Shown here: in pieces, positions 1 to 5,690 of the stretch
How positions within the stretch are numbered: position 1 is the stretch's first letter
Layout of the letters: each line of letters starts with the position of its first letter
Assembly (NCBI GenBank): GCA_945787435.1
Contig: CALZHX010000127.1
Location: 1-5,690 of the forward strand
Direction of reading: 5' to 3'
DNA: 5,690 nucleotides
DNA from: an uncultured Woeseiaceae bacterium
Lineage (GTDB): Bacteria; Pseudomonadota; Gammaproteobacteria; Steroidobacterales; Woeseiaceae
The notes under the pieces: model-generated
Database searches by the model: none
What the model saw: the letters and a program-made list of their open reading frames with translations, nothing else
Told to the model about the DNA's origin: nothing
Made by a program: the position numbers and the translations under genes

Positions 1-1
1 C

Positions 2-1981
2 GTCGCTTGCAAACTGGTGAAACGCGGCGACTTCACGATCGACGAAAAGGCCAAACAGGCTTATGTGACGGAGGACGGCCACCAGAAGGTCGAGTCGCTG
101 ATGACGCGTGCCGGCCTGTTGCAGGAAGGTGAAAGCCTGTACGACGCCGGCAACATCCGCCTGCTGCATCATCTCAATGCGGCGTTGCGGGCGCACGCGG
201 TGTTCCAGAAGGACGTCGAGTACATCGTCAAGGACGGCGAAGTCATCATTGTCGATGAGTTCACTGGCCGCACCATGCCGGGTCGACGCTGGTCCGACGG
301 CCTGCATCAGGCCATCGAGGCCAAGGAAGGCGTTTCGATCAAGCAGGAAAACCAGACGGTTGCTTCGATCACTTTCCAGAACTTCTTCCGCCTCTACAGC
401 AATCTGTCAGGCATGACGGGTACGGCTGATACCGAGGCGTTCGAGTTCCAGCAAATTTACGGCCTCGAAGTCGTTGTCATACCGACGCATCGGGACATGG
501 TTCGCAAGGACCATGCCGACCTCGTCTACCTTACGGAGAAGGACAAATTCCACGCAATCGTCGAGGACATTGTCGATTGCCGTGAGCGCGGCCAGCCCGT
601 GCTGGTCGGTACGACCTCGATCGAAACCTCGGAATTGCTGTCGTCCTTCCTGCAGAAGCAGAAAATCGATCACGAAGTGCTCAATGCGAAGCAGCATGAG
701 CGCGAAGCCATTGTCGTGCAGCAGGCGGGCCGCCCCGGTGCGATTACGATCGCGACGAATATGGCCGGCCGCGGTACTGATATCGTGCTCGGCGGCAATC
801 TCGACGCCGAGCTGGTTGCCGCAGGCGAAGACATTGACGAAGAGGCAGTTCGTGAGGACTGGCAGGCGCGCCATACGGCGGTCATCGAGTCCGGCGGCCT
901 GCATATTGTCGGTACCGAGCGGCATGAGTCGCGTCGTATCGACAACCAACTTAGAGGTCGTAGCGGACGTCAGGGCGACCCCGGGTCTTCAAGATTCTAT
1001 CTCTCAATGGAAGACACGTTGATGCGCATTTTCGGCGATCCGGACCGCACCAAGGCACTGTTGTCACGTGCCGGCATGCGCGAGGGTGAGGCGATCGAGA
1101 GCCGTTTGTTGTCACGCCAGATCGAGCGTGCGCAGCGCAAGGTTGAAGCGCATAACTTCGACATTCGCAAGAACCTGCTCGAATATGACGACGTCGCCAA
1201 CGACCAGCGCAAAGTTGTCTACCATCAGCGCTCCGAACTAATGGAAGCCGACGAGATCGAGGAATCGGTGGCGGCCATTCGCGAAGAGGTCGTCGAGAAC
1301 GCGGTACAAACGTACATTCCGCCGGGTAGCCTGGAAGAACAATGGGATACCGAAGGGCTAAGCCACGCCCTCGAGTCAGACTTCGGCTTGCGGCTCGACA
1401 TTGACCAGTGGATTCGCCAGGAAAAAACCCTGAATGAGGACGGCATACTCGAACGCTGTATCAAAGAGAGCGACGAGGTTTATCGTGCCCGGGCGGCCTC
1501 AATTGGTAGCGACCTGATGCGCAATGTCGAAAAACAGGTCATGTTGCGACAGCTCGACCAGCACTGGAAAGAACACCTCGCGGCGATGGATCATTTGCGC
1601 CAGGGCATCGGGCTGCGCTCCTACGCGCAGAAAAATCCAAAGCAGGAATACAAGCGCGAGGCCTTCGAAATGTTTGGCGCGATGCTCGAGCAGGTGAAGC
1701 ACGATACGATCAGCATCCTGACGCGTATCCGTATCCAGGGCGAGCAAGACCTCGACGATACCGAGGAGCGGCGTCGTGCGGCAGAAGCGTTGCGGTTCCA
1801 GCATGCCCAGGCATCTGCATTGGGTGATGCTCCGCCAGGCGGCCAGCCACGGGCAGGCGCCGCACCGGCGGCCCCGCCACCGGAGCCATTCAAGCGCGAA
1901 ACACGCAAAGTCGGTCGCAACGAGCCGTGCCCGTGCGGGTCCGGCAAGAAATTCAAGCAATGCCACGGCAAGCTGAGCTAG
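2..1981 (+). CDS. secA: Protein translocase ATPase SecA, C-terminal three-quarters (5' end outside window)
   Basis: SecA is the cytoplasmic/peripheral membrane ATPase that pushes unfolded preproteins through SecYEG. The frame is open from the left edge, so the GTG at 17 is an internal Val codon and not the start. 659 residues are visible; by comparison with SecA proteins of about 900 residues, roughly 240-250 are missing, including the Walker A/B motifs of the first nucleotide-binding domain and part of the preprotein cross-linking domain. What remains reads in normal order: the GRRWSDGLHQA segment; GMTGTADTEAF (410-442); the second motor domain with TIATNMAGRGTDI (746-784) and the arginine-rich helicase motif VI (911-979); the helical scaffold with NFDIRK and LEYDDVANDQR (1154-1231); WKEHLAAMDHLRQGI (from 1565); a Pro/Ala-rich linker; and the C-terminal zinc motif CPCGSGKKFKQCH (Cys at 1928, 1934 and 1961, His at 1964), which binds SecB and lipid. 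The frame is intact, ending in TAG. mutT follows 13 bases later, as in E. coli. Confidence 0.98.
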   Translation, partial: VACKLVKRGDFTIDEKAKQAYVTEDGHQKVESLMTRAGLLQEGESLYDAGNIRLLHHLNAALRAHAVFQKDVEYIVKDGEVIIVDEFTGRTMPGRRWSDGLHQAIEAKEGVSIKQENQTVASITFQNFFRLYSNLSGMTGTADTEAFEFQQIYGLEVVVIPTHRDMVRKDHADLVYLTEKDKFHAIVEDIVDCRERGQPVLVGTTSIETSELLSSFLQKQKIDHEVLNAKQHEREAIVVQQAGRPGAITIATNMAGRGTDIVLGGNLDAELVAAGEDIDEEAVREDWQARHTAVIESGGLHIVGTERHESRRIDNQLRGRSGRQGDPGSSRFYLSMEDTLMRIFGDPDRTKALLSRAGMREGEAIESRLLSRQIERAQRKVEAHNFDIRKNLLEYDDVANDQRKVVYHQRSELMEADEIEESVAAIREEVVENAVQTYIPPGSLEEQWDTEGLSHALESDFGLRLDIDQWIRQEKTLNEDGILERCIKESDEVYRARAASIGSDLMRNVEKQVMLRQLDQHWKEHLAAMDHLRQGIGLRSYAQKNPKQEYKREAFEMFGAMLEQVKHDTISILTRIRIQGEQDLDDTEERRRAAEALRFQHAQASALGDAPPGGQPRAGAAPAAPPPEPFKRETRKVGRNEPCPCGSGKKFKQCHGKLS

Positions 1982-1994
1982 AAAAGCGCCCCTC

Positions 1995-2390
1995 GTGACC
2001 TACTTTCACGTCGCGGCCGGGATTCTGCGCGATAATGCGGGGCGTGTGCTCATATCCGAACGCCTGTGCGATGGCCCCTTCAATGGCCTGTGGGAATTTC
2101 CGGGTGGCAAGATCGGTGCCGGGGAGTCGGCGGCGGACGCGCTGCATCGGGAGCTCGCGGAGGAGCTCGGCGTCACCGTTACGGCAGCGCAGCCGTTCAT
2201 TGAGCTGCACCACGAATACCCGGACCGCACAGTGGACCTCGAGTTCTTCCTGGTGACCGGGTGGCAGGGCGAGCCCGCAGGACTCGAAGGGCAGGGTGTC
2301 CGCTGGCTGAACGTGTCTGAGCTGGATGCCGACGTGTTGTTGCCGGCTGACGCGCCGGTCGTGGACGCCCTTCAGCAGATGCTGAGCTGA
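1995..2390 (+). CDS. mutT: 8-oxo-dGTP diphosphatase MutT (Nudix hydrolase)
   Basis: A 131-residue Nudix hydrolase, nearly the length of E. coli MutT (129). MutT hydrolyses 8-oxo-dGTP to the monophosphate and so prevents A:T to C:G transversions. The Nudix box GX5EX7REUXEEXGU is complete at residues 38-60 (nt 2106-2174): GKIGAGE, seven residues, then RELAEELGV, with the metal-binding glutamates present. It is preceded by LWEFPGG, which matches the MutT subgroup, and followed by EYPDRTVDLEFFLV, close to the E. coli EFPDRHITLWFWLV. The start is GTG; no ATG lies near it and the N-terminus aligns with MutT from here. No good Shine-Dalgarno sequence is visible in the 13 bases after secA, so translation may depend on ribosomes arriving from secA. 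The last 19 bases overlap the end of zapD on the other strand. The subgroup assignment rests on similarity and on the secA neighbour. Confidence 0.95.
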   Translation: MTYFHVAAGILRDNAGRVLISERLCDGPFNGLWEFPGGKIGAGESAADALHRELAEELGVTVTAAQPFIELHHEYPDRTVDLEFFLVTGWQGEPAGLEGQGVRWLNVSELDADVLLPADAPVVDALQQMLS

Positions 2391-2391
2391 A
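2371..2391. other. Overlapping convergent 3' ends of mutT and zapD with a small palindrome
   Basis: The mutT stop (TGA, 2388-2390) lies inside zapD, and the zapD stop (TGA on the minus strand, 2372-2374) lies inside mutT, giving a 19-base tail-to-tail overlap. The overlap contains TCAGCA/TGCTGA (2372-2377 and 2380-2385), and the flanks TTCAGC/GCTGAA (2371-2376 and 2386-2391) are also inverted, so both strands end their genes in similar sequence. No U-rich terminator accompanies it on either strand. Confidence 0.6.
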
Positions 2392-3166
2392 ACGGTACGT
2401 CGTGCCCGGTCTGAACGGCCCGGCTAGCCACAGTTGACCATTCCAGGAAACGCACCGTAAAACGGTGTTGACTGCCGCTAATCTCCGGATACAGCGTGCT
2501 GTTGTCAGGCAGATTGATACGCAACAGGCGGCAATGCGAGTCTTTTTGCATGCTGTGCTGGTACATGCCATTGATGGCAAGCTTGTCGACCGGTTGTGCA
2601 CTCTCGCGGATCAGCCAGAGCGCCTCGAGAACGGCGTCGCTCAGTGGGCGAATAGCGCCAATCCAGATTGAAAGGTCTTCCTGCCGCCGGTCGTGCGGCT
2701 GACGCAACCAATGGCTGTATTCGGGCAGGTCGAACTCGCAGGTACCGCCCGGAATAGCGCTGCGATTCTTGATTGCATTAAGGAAATCGGATTCTTTGAG
2801 CGGTTGCAGGAATGACGTGCCGATCGCTTCAACCTCGGCACGACTGTCGATCAGGTTGCGAACAAGCGCATCGAGCCGACCCGAATCGACGCCTGGCTGG
2901 CTCTGGTAGCGCTGTAATACGTCCAGCTGGTGATCGAGTTCCTTGTGAACCTCACTGCGCACATCACCGCGCGACAGGATGGCCAGGATTTCGAGCAAGC
3001 CATCGATTGTGGCGCGTGCTGCCCAGTTAGTCTCCAGCTCACTATTATAGAGCATCTGCCGATAGAGGAACTCGAGCCGCATGAAAGTGCGCATACGCTC
3101 GGAAACAGGCTGTTCATAGTGAGCCTGGGCCGCCTTTGGGGCAACATTGCTTGCGGGCTTCGCCAT
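2372..3166 (-). CDS. zapD: Cell division protein ZapD (FtsZ-bundling, formerly YacF/DUF1342)
   Basis: A 264-residue protein that aligns along its length with E. coli ZapD (247 residues), a cytoplasmic protein that cross-links FtsZ filaments at the division ring. Recognisable conserved blocks are EQPVSERMRTFMRLEFL (residues 18-34), RGDVRSEVHKELD (66-78), PGVDSGRLDALV (91-102), IPGGTCEFDLP (138-148), INGMYQ (198-203), LYPEISG (225-231) and RFTVRF (235-240), ending FQLSIC against E. coli FELACC. The first 15 or so residues are an Ala/Lys-rich extension relative to E. coli, probably disordered. The ATG is kept because conserved sequence starts upstream of the next Met (residue 25). There is no Shine-Dalgarno sequence; a small hairpin sits immediately before the ATG. 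The gene lies 9 bases after coaE, so it is likely the last gene of the pilC-pilD-coaE-zapD transcript. The yacG gene that usually accompanies it is absent. Confidence 0.95.
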   Translation of the reverse strand: MAKPASNVAPKAAQAHYEQPVSERMRTFMRLEFLYRQMLYNSELETNWAARATIDGLLEILAILSRGDVRSEVHKELDHQLDVLQRYQSQPGVDSGRLDALVRNLIDSRAEVEAIGTSFLQPLKESDFLNAIKNRSAIPGGTCEFDLPEYSHWLRQPHDRRQEDLSIWIGAIRPLSDAVLEALWLIRESAQPVDKLAINGMYQHSMQKDSHCRLLRINLPDNSTLYPEISGSQHRFTVRFLEWSTVASRAVQTGHDVPFQLSIC

Positions 3167-3167
3167 C

Positions 3168-3182
3168 GACGTAGTTTACGTC
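3168..3182 (-). promoter_or_regulatory. Short hairpin spanning the coaE stop and the zapD start region
   Basis: A perfect inverted repeat, GACGTA (3168-3173) and TACGTC (3177-3182), separated by three bases. On the minus-strand transcript it encloses the coaE TAA stop and ends one base before the zapD ATG, exactly where a ribosome binding site would be expected; no Shine-Dalgarno sequence is visible there. A plausible reading is translational coupling: a ribosome finishing coaE opens the stem and restarts at zapD. A 6-base stem with a 3-base loop is small, so chance is possible. Confidence 0.35.
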
Positions 3183-3775
3183 AGGGATCGGTAGATTTCA
3201 TGAAGGGCGGCGACCTGGTCGCGCGTGCTTGCCAGGCTGCCGTCGTTCCGAATGACGTCGTCAGCGATCGCCAGACGCTCCTCACGGCTAGATTGGGCAG
3301 CGAGCATGCGGCGTGCCTGTTCCTCAGATTCGGCGTCACGGGCCGTGAGACGGCGAATCTGCGTCTCTTCGTCGCAATCGACGGCCAACACACGATCTAC
3401 GCTGTCCATCAGGCTGGAATGGACCAAGAGCGGTACGACAATGATCTGATAGTGACCCTTCGCTTGATCAGTAAGGCGGTAGGTTTCGTCCTGAATGCGC
3501 GGGTGCACTATGGCCTCGAGCCGTTGCCGTGCCTGATCGTCGGCAAACACGAGCTTGCGCAGGGCACCGCGATCCAGGGATCCATCGTCGTCAATAAACG
3601 AGTCGCCGAACGTCGCGGCAATTTCGTCGAGTGCGGGCCGACCTGGCGCTACGACCTCACGCGCGATGACATCGGTATCGATGATCGTCGCGCCGAGCTC
3701 GGCAAACATGTCCGCGACGGTGGATTTGCCACTCGCGATACCGCCTGTCAGGCCAATGCGCAGGGGTGCAGACAC
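3176..3775 (-). CDS. coaE: Dephospho-CoA kinase CoaE
   Basis: A 199-residue P-loop kinase (E. coli CoaE is about 206) that phosphorylates the ribose 3'-OH of dephospho-CoA with ATP, the last step of coenzyme A synthesis, in the cytoplasm. The Walker A motif GGIASGKS is at residues 11-18. IIDTDVIARE (31-40) carries the Asp pair expected at the substrate site. IVHPRI (89-94) is the conserved His-Pro segment, and LAIADDVIRNDG is the typical C-terminal signature. One oddity is that the usual PLL(F/V)E motif reads PLLVH, with His119 in place of the common Glu (codon at 3419-3421). The start is GTG, immediately after the TAG of pilD with no intervening base, and no clear Shine-Dalgarno sequence is seen, so coupling to pilD translation is likely. 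zapD follows 9 bases downstream. The pilD-coaE adjacency is widespread in gammaproteobacteria. Confidence 0.96.
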   Translation of the reverse strand: MSAPLRIGLTGGIASGKSTVADMFAELGATIIDTDVIAREVVAPGRPALDEIAATFGDSFIDDDGSLDRGALRKLVFADDQARQRLEAIVHPRIQDETYRLTDQAKGHYQIIVVPLLVHSSLMDSVDRVLAVDCDEETQIRRLTARDAESEEQARRMLAAQSSREERLAIADDVIRNDGSLASTRDQVAALHEIYRSLT

Positions 3776-4660
3776 CTACAGAAACTTGTCCGCATAGGCC
3801 TTCGAGATGGACTCACCGTAGAGCATGGTGATCCAGCCTGCGGCCGCAAGATACGGGCCAAACGGAATCGGCAACTGGCGATCACGGCCGCGCAACAGGA
3901 TCATTGCGATGCCGACCACGGCGCCGACGACCGCTGACATCAGGATAATGATGTGCAGCGTCTGCCACCCCAGCCAGGCACCGAGCGCCGCGAGAAGCTT
4001 GAAATCGCCGTACCCCATACCTTCCTTACCTGTGACCAGTTTGAACAACTGGTAGACACTCCAGAGGCTCAGGTAGCCAGCGAGTGCGCCAATAATGGCG
4101 TCCCTTGGGGACACGAACAGCGTCTCGGCACCAGCCAGCGGATGAAACAGGCTCATGATGAGCCCGACCCACATCAGGGGCAGGACAATCGAATCCGGAA
4201 TAATCTGGTGGTCCACGTCGATCAGGCTAATGGCGACCAGGGCACAGGTGAGCCCGATGGCCATCAGGGCCTCCCAACCAAAGCCGAAATGCCAGGCACA
4301 CAGCGCAGCCAGCGCGGCGGTTAACATTTCGACCAGCGGATAACGAACGGAGATCGACTCATTGCAGTTGCCGCATCGGGCTTCGAGCAACAGGTAGCTC
4401 AACACCGGGATGTTTTGCCAGGCCTTAATGGTCTTGCCACAGGCAGGGCAGCGAGAGCGTGGGACGACGAGGTTGAACTTGCCCTTTGGAAGGTCCGCCG
4501 GCAACGCGTCTCTTAGTTCGTCACACTGATCACGCCATTCGCGCTGCATCATAATCGGCAGGCGATGAATGACGACATTCAGGAAGCTGCCGATCATCAA
4601 GGCAAAGGCAAACGCGACTGCGACGAAAATCAAAGGCGCCTCGGTGAACATTTCAACCAC
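3776..4660 (-). CDS. pilD: Type IV prepilin peptidase / N-methyltransferase PilD
   Basis: A 294-residue polytopic inner-membrane aspartic protease (A24 family) that cleaves the leader of type IV prepilins and type II secretion pseudopilins, then N-methylates the new N-terminus. Visible in order: a first hydrophobic segment followed by GSFLNVVIHRLP (24-35); a cytoplasmic four-cysteine zinc site, CPAC (71-74) and CGNC (96-99); RYPLVEM (106-112); the two catalytic aspartates in LIDVDHQIIPD (Asp148) and GMGYGDFK (Asp219), matching Asp149 and Asp213 of Pseudomonas PilD; and PIPFGPYLAAAGW (264-276) near the end. The loop between the two aspartates is 7 residues longer than in Pseudomonas. Residue 94, before the second Cys pair, is Ala where Pseudomonas has Gly95. 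The start is GTG, supported by a GGAG seven bases upstream; an ATG three codons in (4651) is a weaker alternative. coaE starts directly at the pilD stop. Whether it serves pili, secretion or both cannot be told here. Confidence 0.96.
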   Translation of the reverse strand: MVEMFTEAPLIFVAVAFAFALMIGSFLNVVIHRLPIMMQREWRDQCDELRDALPADLPKGKFNLVVPRSRCPACGKTIKAWQNIPVLSYLLLEARCGNCNESISVRYPLVEMLTAALAALCAWHFGFGWEALMAIGLTCALVAISLIDVDHQIIPDSIVLPLMWVGLIMSLFHPLAGAETLFVSPRDAIIGALAGYLSLWSVYQLFKLVTGKEGMGYGDFKLLAALGAWLGWQTLHIIILMSAVVGAVVGIAMILLRGRDRQLPIPFGPYLAAAGWITMLYGESISKAYADKFL

Positions 4661-4667
4661 TCAATTT

Positions 4668-4672
4668 CTCCG
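4668..4672 (-). promoter_or_regulatory. Ribosome binding site of pilD
   Basis: The minus strand reads CGGAG here, with seven bases between GGAG and the GTG start at 4660. From the alternative ATG at 4651 the gap would be 16 bases, too long, so this site decides in favour of the GTG. An 8-base palindrome, GTCCGGAC (4672-4679), adjoins it upstream and shares one base. Confidence 0.6.
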
Positions 4673-4692
4673 TCCGGACACACCCGCAAATG

Positions 4693-4728
4693 AAAACGGC
4701 GTCAGGAGTTTCCTCAGAACGCCGTTTT
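4693..4728 (-). terminator. Terminator-like hairpin between pilC and pilD
   Basis: AAAACGGCGT (4693-4702) and ACGCCGTTTT (4719-4728) form a perfect 10-base stem, and the 16-base loop can fold further through AGGA/TCCT (4704-4707 and 4711-4714). On the pilC-to-pilD transcript the stem is followed by TTTTCATTT, a modest U-rich tail that partly belongs to the stem itself. It lies 24 bases after the pilC stop and about 32 bases before the pilD start. It could be a partial terminator lowering pilD-coaE-zapD expression relative to pilC, or an RNA processing or stability element. The rest of the 4661-4751 spacer shows only the pilD ribosome binding site; I see no convincing promoter. Confidence 0.55.
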
Positions 4729-4751
4729 AATGCAAACGTGTTGCCGGTTCT

Positions 4752-5690
4752 CTAAATAACAGAACCCATCTTGAAGATCGGCAGGTACATGGCGACTACG
4801 AGGCCACCAACCAACACACCGAGAATTGCCATGATCATCGGCTCGAGCAGGCTCGAGAGGTTGTCTACGGCATTGTCGACGTCTTCTTCGTAGAAGTCTG
4901 CAACCTTGGACGACATGTCATCGAGAGAACCGGATTCTTCACCAACCGCGATCATCTGGATCACCATGTTCGGAAACAGGTCCGTATTTTCCATGGCCTG
5001 CTGCAGGCGCTGACCGGTCGCAACTTCGTCACGCATTTCCAGCACACCAACTTCGTAGACGATGTTGCCCGTGGCGCCAGCAACCGACTCGAGTGCTTCG
5101 ACAAGCGGTACACCGGCTGCAAACATCGTCGACAGCGTACGTGCATAGCGCGCAATGGCGGCCTTCTGCAGGATCCCACCAATGATGGGAACCTTGAGTG
5201 ACATGCGGTCGAGCCAATGACGCATTGCCCGCGAGCGTTTCTTGAAGTAGAAGAATGCACCGACGCCGGCGCCCATCATAATCGCGAGGTACCAGCCTTT
5301 CTCACGAACAAAGACCGACAGGTCGATGACCATCCGCGTGAAGGTCGGCAAGTCGGCGCCAAAGCCCTTAAAGAGGTCTTCAAATGCCGGAATAACGAAA
5401 ATCAGCAGAATTGCAGTAACGACGAACGCGACGACAAGAACGGCAGCCGGATAAGTCAGCGCCTTCTTGATTTTCTTCTTCAGAGCCTCGGTCTTTTCCT
5501 TGTACGTGGCAATCTTGTCCAGCAATGTTTCCAGAGCACCGGCCTGCTCACCGGCCTCAACGAGATTCAGGAACAGGTCGTCAAAATACAACGGGTGTTT
5601 GGAAAGAGCTTCAGTCAGCGAGCTACCACCCTCAACGTCGGCCTTAATCGCCATGATGAGCTTCTGCATGGCAGCATTTTCGTGACCCGA
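4752..5690 (-). CDS. pilC: Type IV pilus inner-membrane platform protein PilC, C-terminal three-quarters (5' end outside window)
   Basis: PilC/GspF-family polytopic inner-membrane protein that forms the assembly platform and couples the PilB/PilT ATPases to pilin polymerisation. The frame is open to the right edge: seven codons (SGHENAA) precede the ATG at 5669, which is therefore an internal Met. 312 residues are visible and, against a usual length of about 400, roughly 90-100 are missing. Two T2SSF repeats are present. The first contains LFLNLVEAGEQAGALE and a lysine-rich stretch before membrane segment 1 (about visible residues 81-103); a second segment lies at about 132-149. The second repeat contains VIQMIAVGEESGSLDDM, with LLEPMIMAILG opening the last membrane segment (about 282-305). 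The two copies of the VEAGE/VGEESG motif are the family signature. The family also includes type II secretion GspF, but the adjacent pilD and coaE and the sequence favour PilC. pilB is expected just beyond the window. Confidence 0.95.
   Translation of the reverse strand, partial: SGHENAAMQKLIMAIKADVEGGSSLTEALSKHPLYFDDLFLNLVEAGEQAGALETLLDKIATYKEKTEALKKKIKKALTYPAAVLVVAFVVTAILLIFVIPAFEDLFKGFGADLPTFTRMVIDLSVFVREKGWYLAIMMGAGVGAFFYFKKRSRAMRHWLDRMSLKVPIIGGILQKAAIARYARTLSTMFAAGVPLVEALESVAGATGNIVYEVGVLEMRDEVATGQRLQQAMENTDLFPNMVIQMIAVGEESGSLDDMSSKVADFYEEDVDNAVDNLSSLLEPMIMAILGVLVGGLVVAMYLPIFKMGSVI

Noticed and set aside
17..19. GTG as the start of secA
   Set aside because: The frame is open to the left edge, and the protein from here would lack the first ATPase motifs; the gene is cut by the window, not truncated.
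407..949. A 180-codon minus-strand ORF opposite secA
   Set aside because: It is fully antisense to highly conserved SecA motor sequence, with no recognisable motif or start signal.
2452..2468. Hairpin CACCGT-AAA-ACGGTG as a terminator for secA-mutT
   Set aside because: The stem is only six bases, no U tract follows it, and it lies inside zapD coding sequence in a conserved segment.
2930..3937. A 335-codon plus-strand ORF opposite zapD, coaE and pilD
   Set aside because: It lies antisense across three well-recognised genes, its translation has no recognisable domain, and it is the kind of open frame that GC-rich genes often leave on the opposite strand.
4661..4751. A dedicated promoter for pilD in the spacer
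   Set aside because: No -35/-10 pair with acceptable spacing or sigma-54 type GG/GC elements could be found on the minus strand.
4840..4858. Tandem GGCTCGAG repeat in pilC
   Set aside because: It is explained by coding sequence for SSLLEP near the conserved C-terminus and is only two copies.
5667..5669. ATG as the start of pilC
   Set aside because: The upstream codons (SGHENAA) continue family-like sequence to the window edge, and starting here would lose part of the first T2SSF repeat.

Overview
This is a chromosomal core region of a gammaproteobacterium. Every gene resembles a well-known family, the DNA is fairly GC-rich, and the neighbourhood secA-mutT facing pilC-pilD-coaE-zapD is a rearranged form of the classical E. 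coli/Pseudomonas/Vibrio arrangement (secA-mutT-yacG-zapD-coaE; pilB-pilC-pilD-coaE). The presence of ZapD points strongly to Gammaproteobacteria. I cannot place the genus from the sequence alone. There is no sign of mobile DNA, phage, CRISPR, tRNA or rRNA.

Layout. Plus strand: the 3' three-quarters of secA (2-1981, running in from the left edge), then mutT (1995-2390) 13 bases later. Minus strand, read from the right edge leftwards: the 3' three-quarters of pilC (5690-4752), a 91-base spacer with a terminator-like hairpin, pilD (4660-3776), coaE (3775-3176, directly abutting pilD), and zapD (3166-2372). The two gene sets converge, and the ends of mutT and zapD overlap by 19 bases. The only non-coding stretch longer than 13 bases is the pilC-pilD spacer.

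How the genes relate. SecA is the ATP-driven motor of the Sec protein export pathway and MutT cleans oxidised guanine nucleotides from the pool. On the other strand, PilC (inner-membrane platform protein) and PilD (prepilin peptidase and methyltransferase) belong to type IV pilus or type II secretion assembly. CoaE makes coenzyme A, and ZapD bundles FtsZ at the division site. The coaE and zapD link to pilus genes is a conserved neighbourhood rather than an obvious shared pathway.

I found no new multi-gene system here. The points worth a second look are small: the missing yacG, the overlapping convergent ends, a hairpin sitting where the zapD ribosome binding site should be, a hairpin between pilC and pilD, unusual residues in CoaE and PilD, a cluster of rare codons in secA, and an excess of the hexamer CTCGAG.
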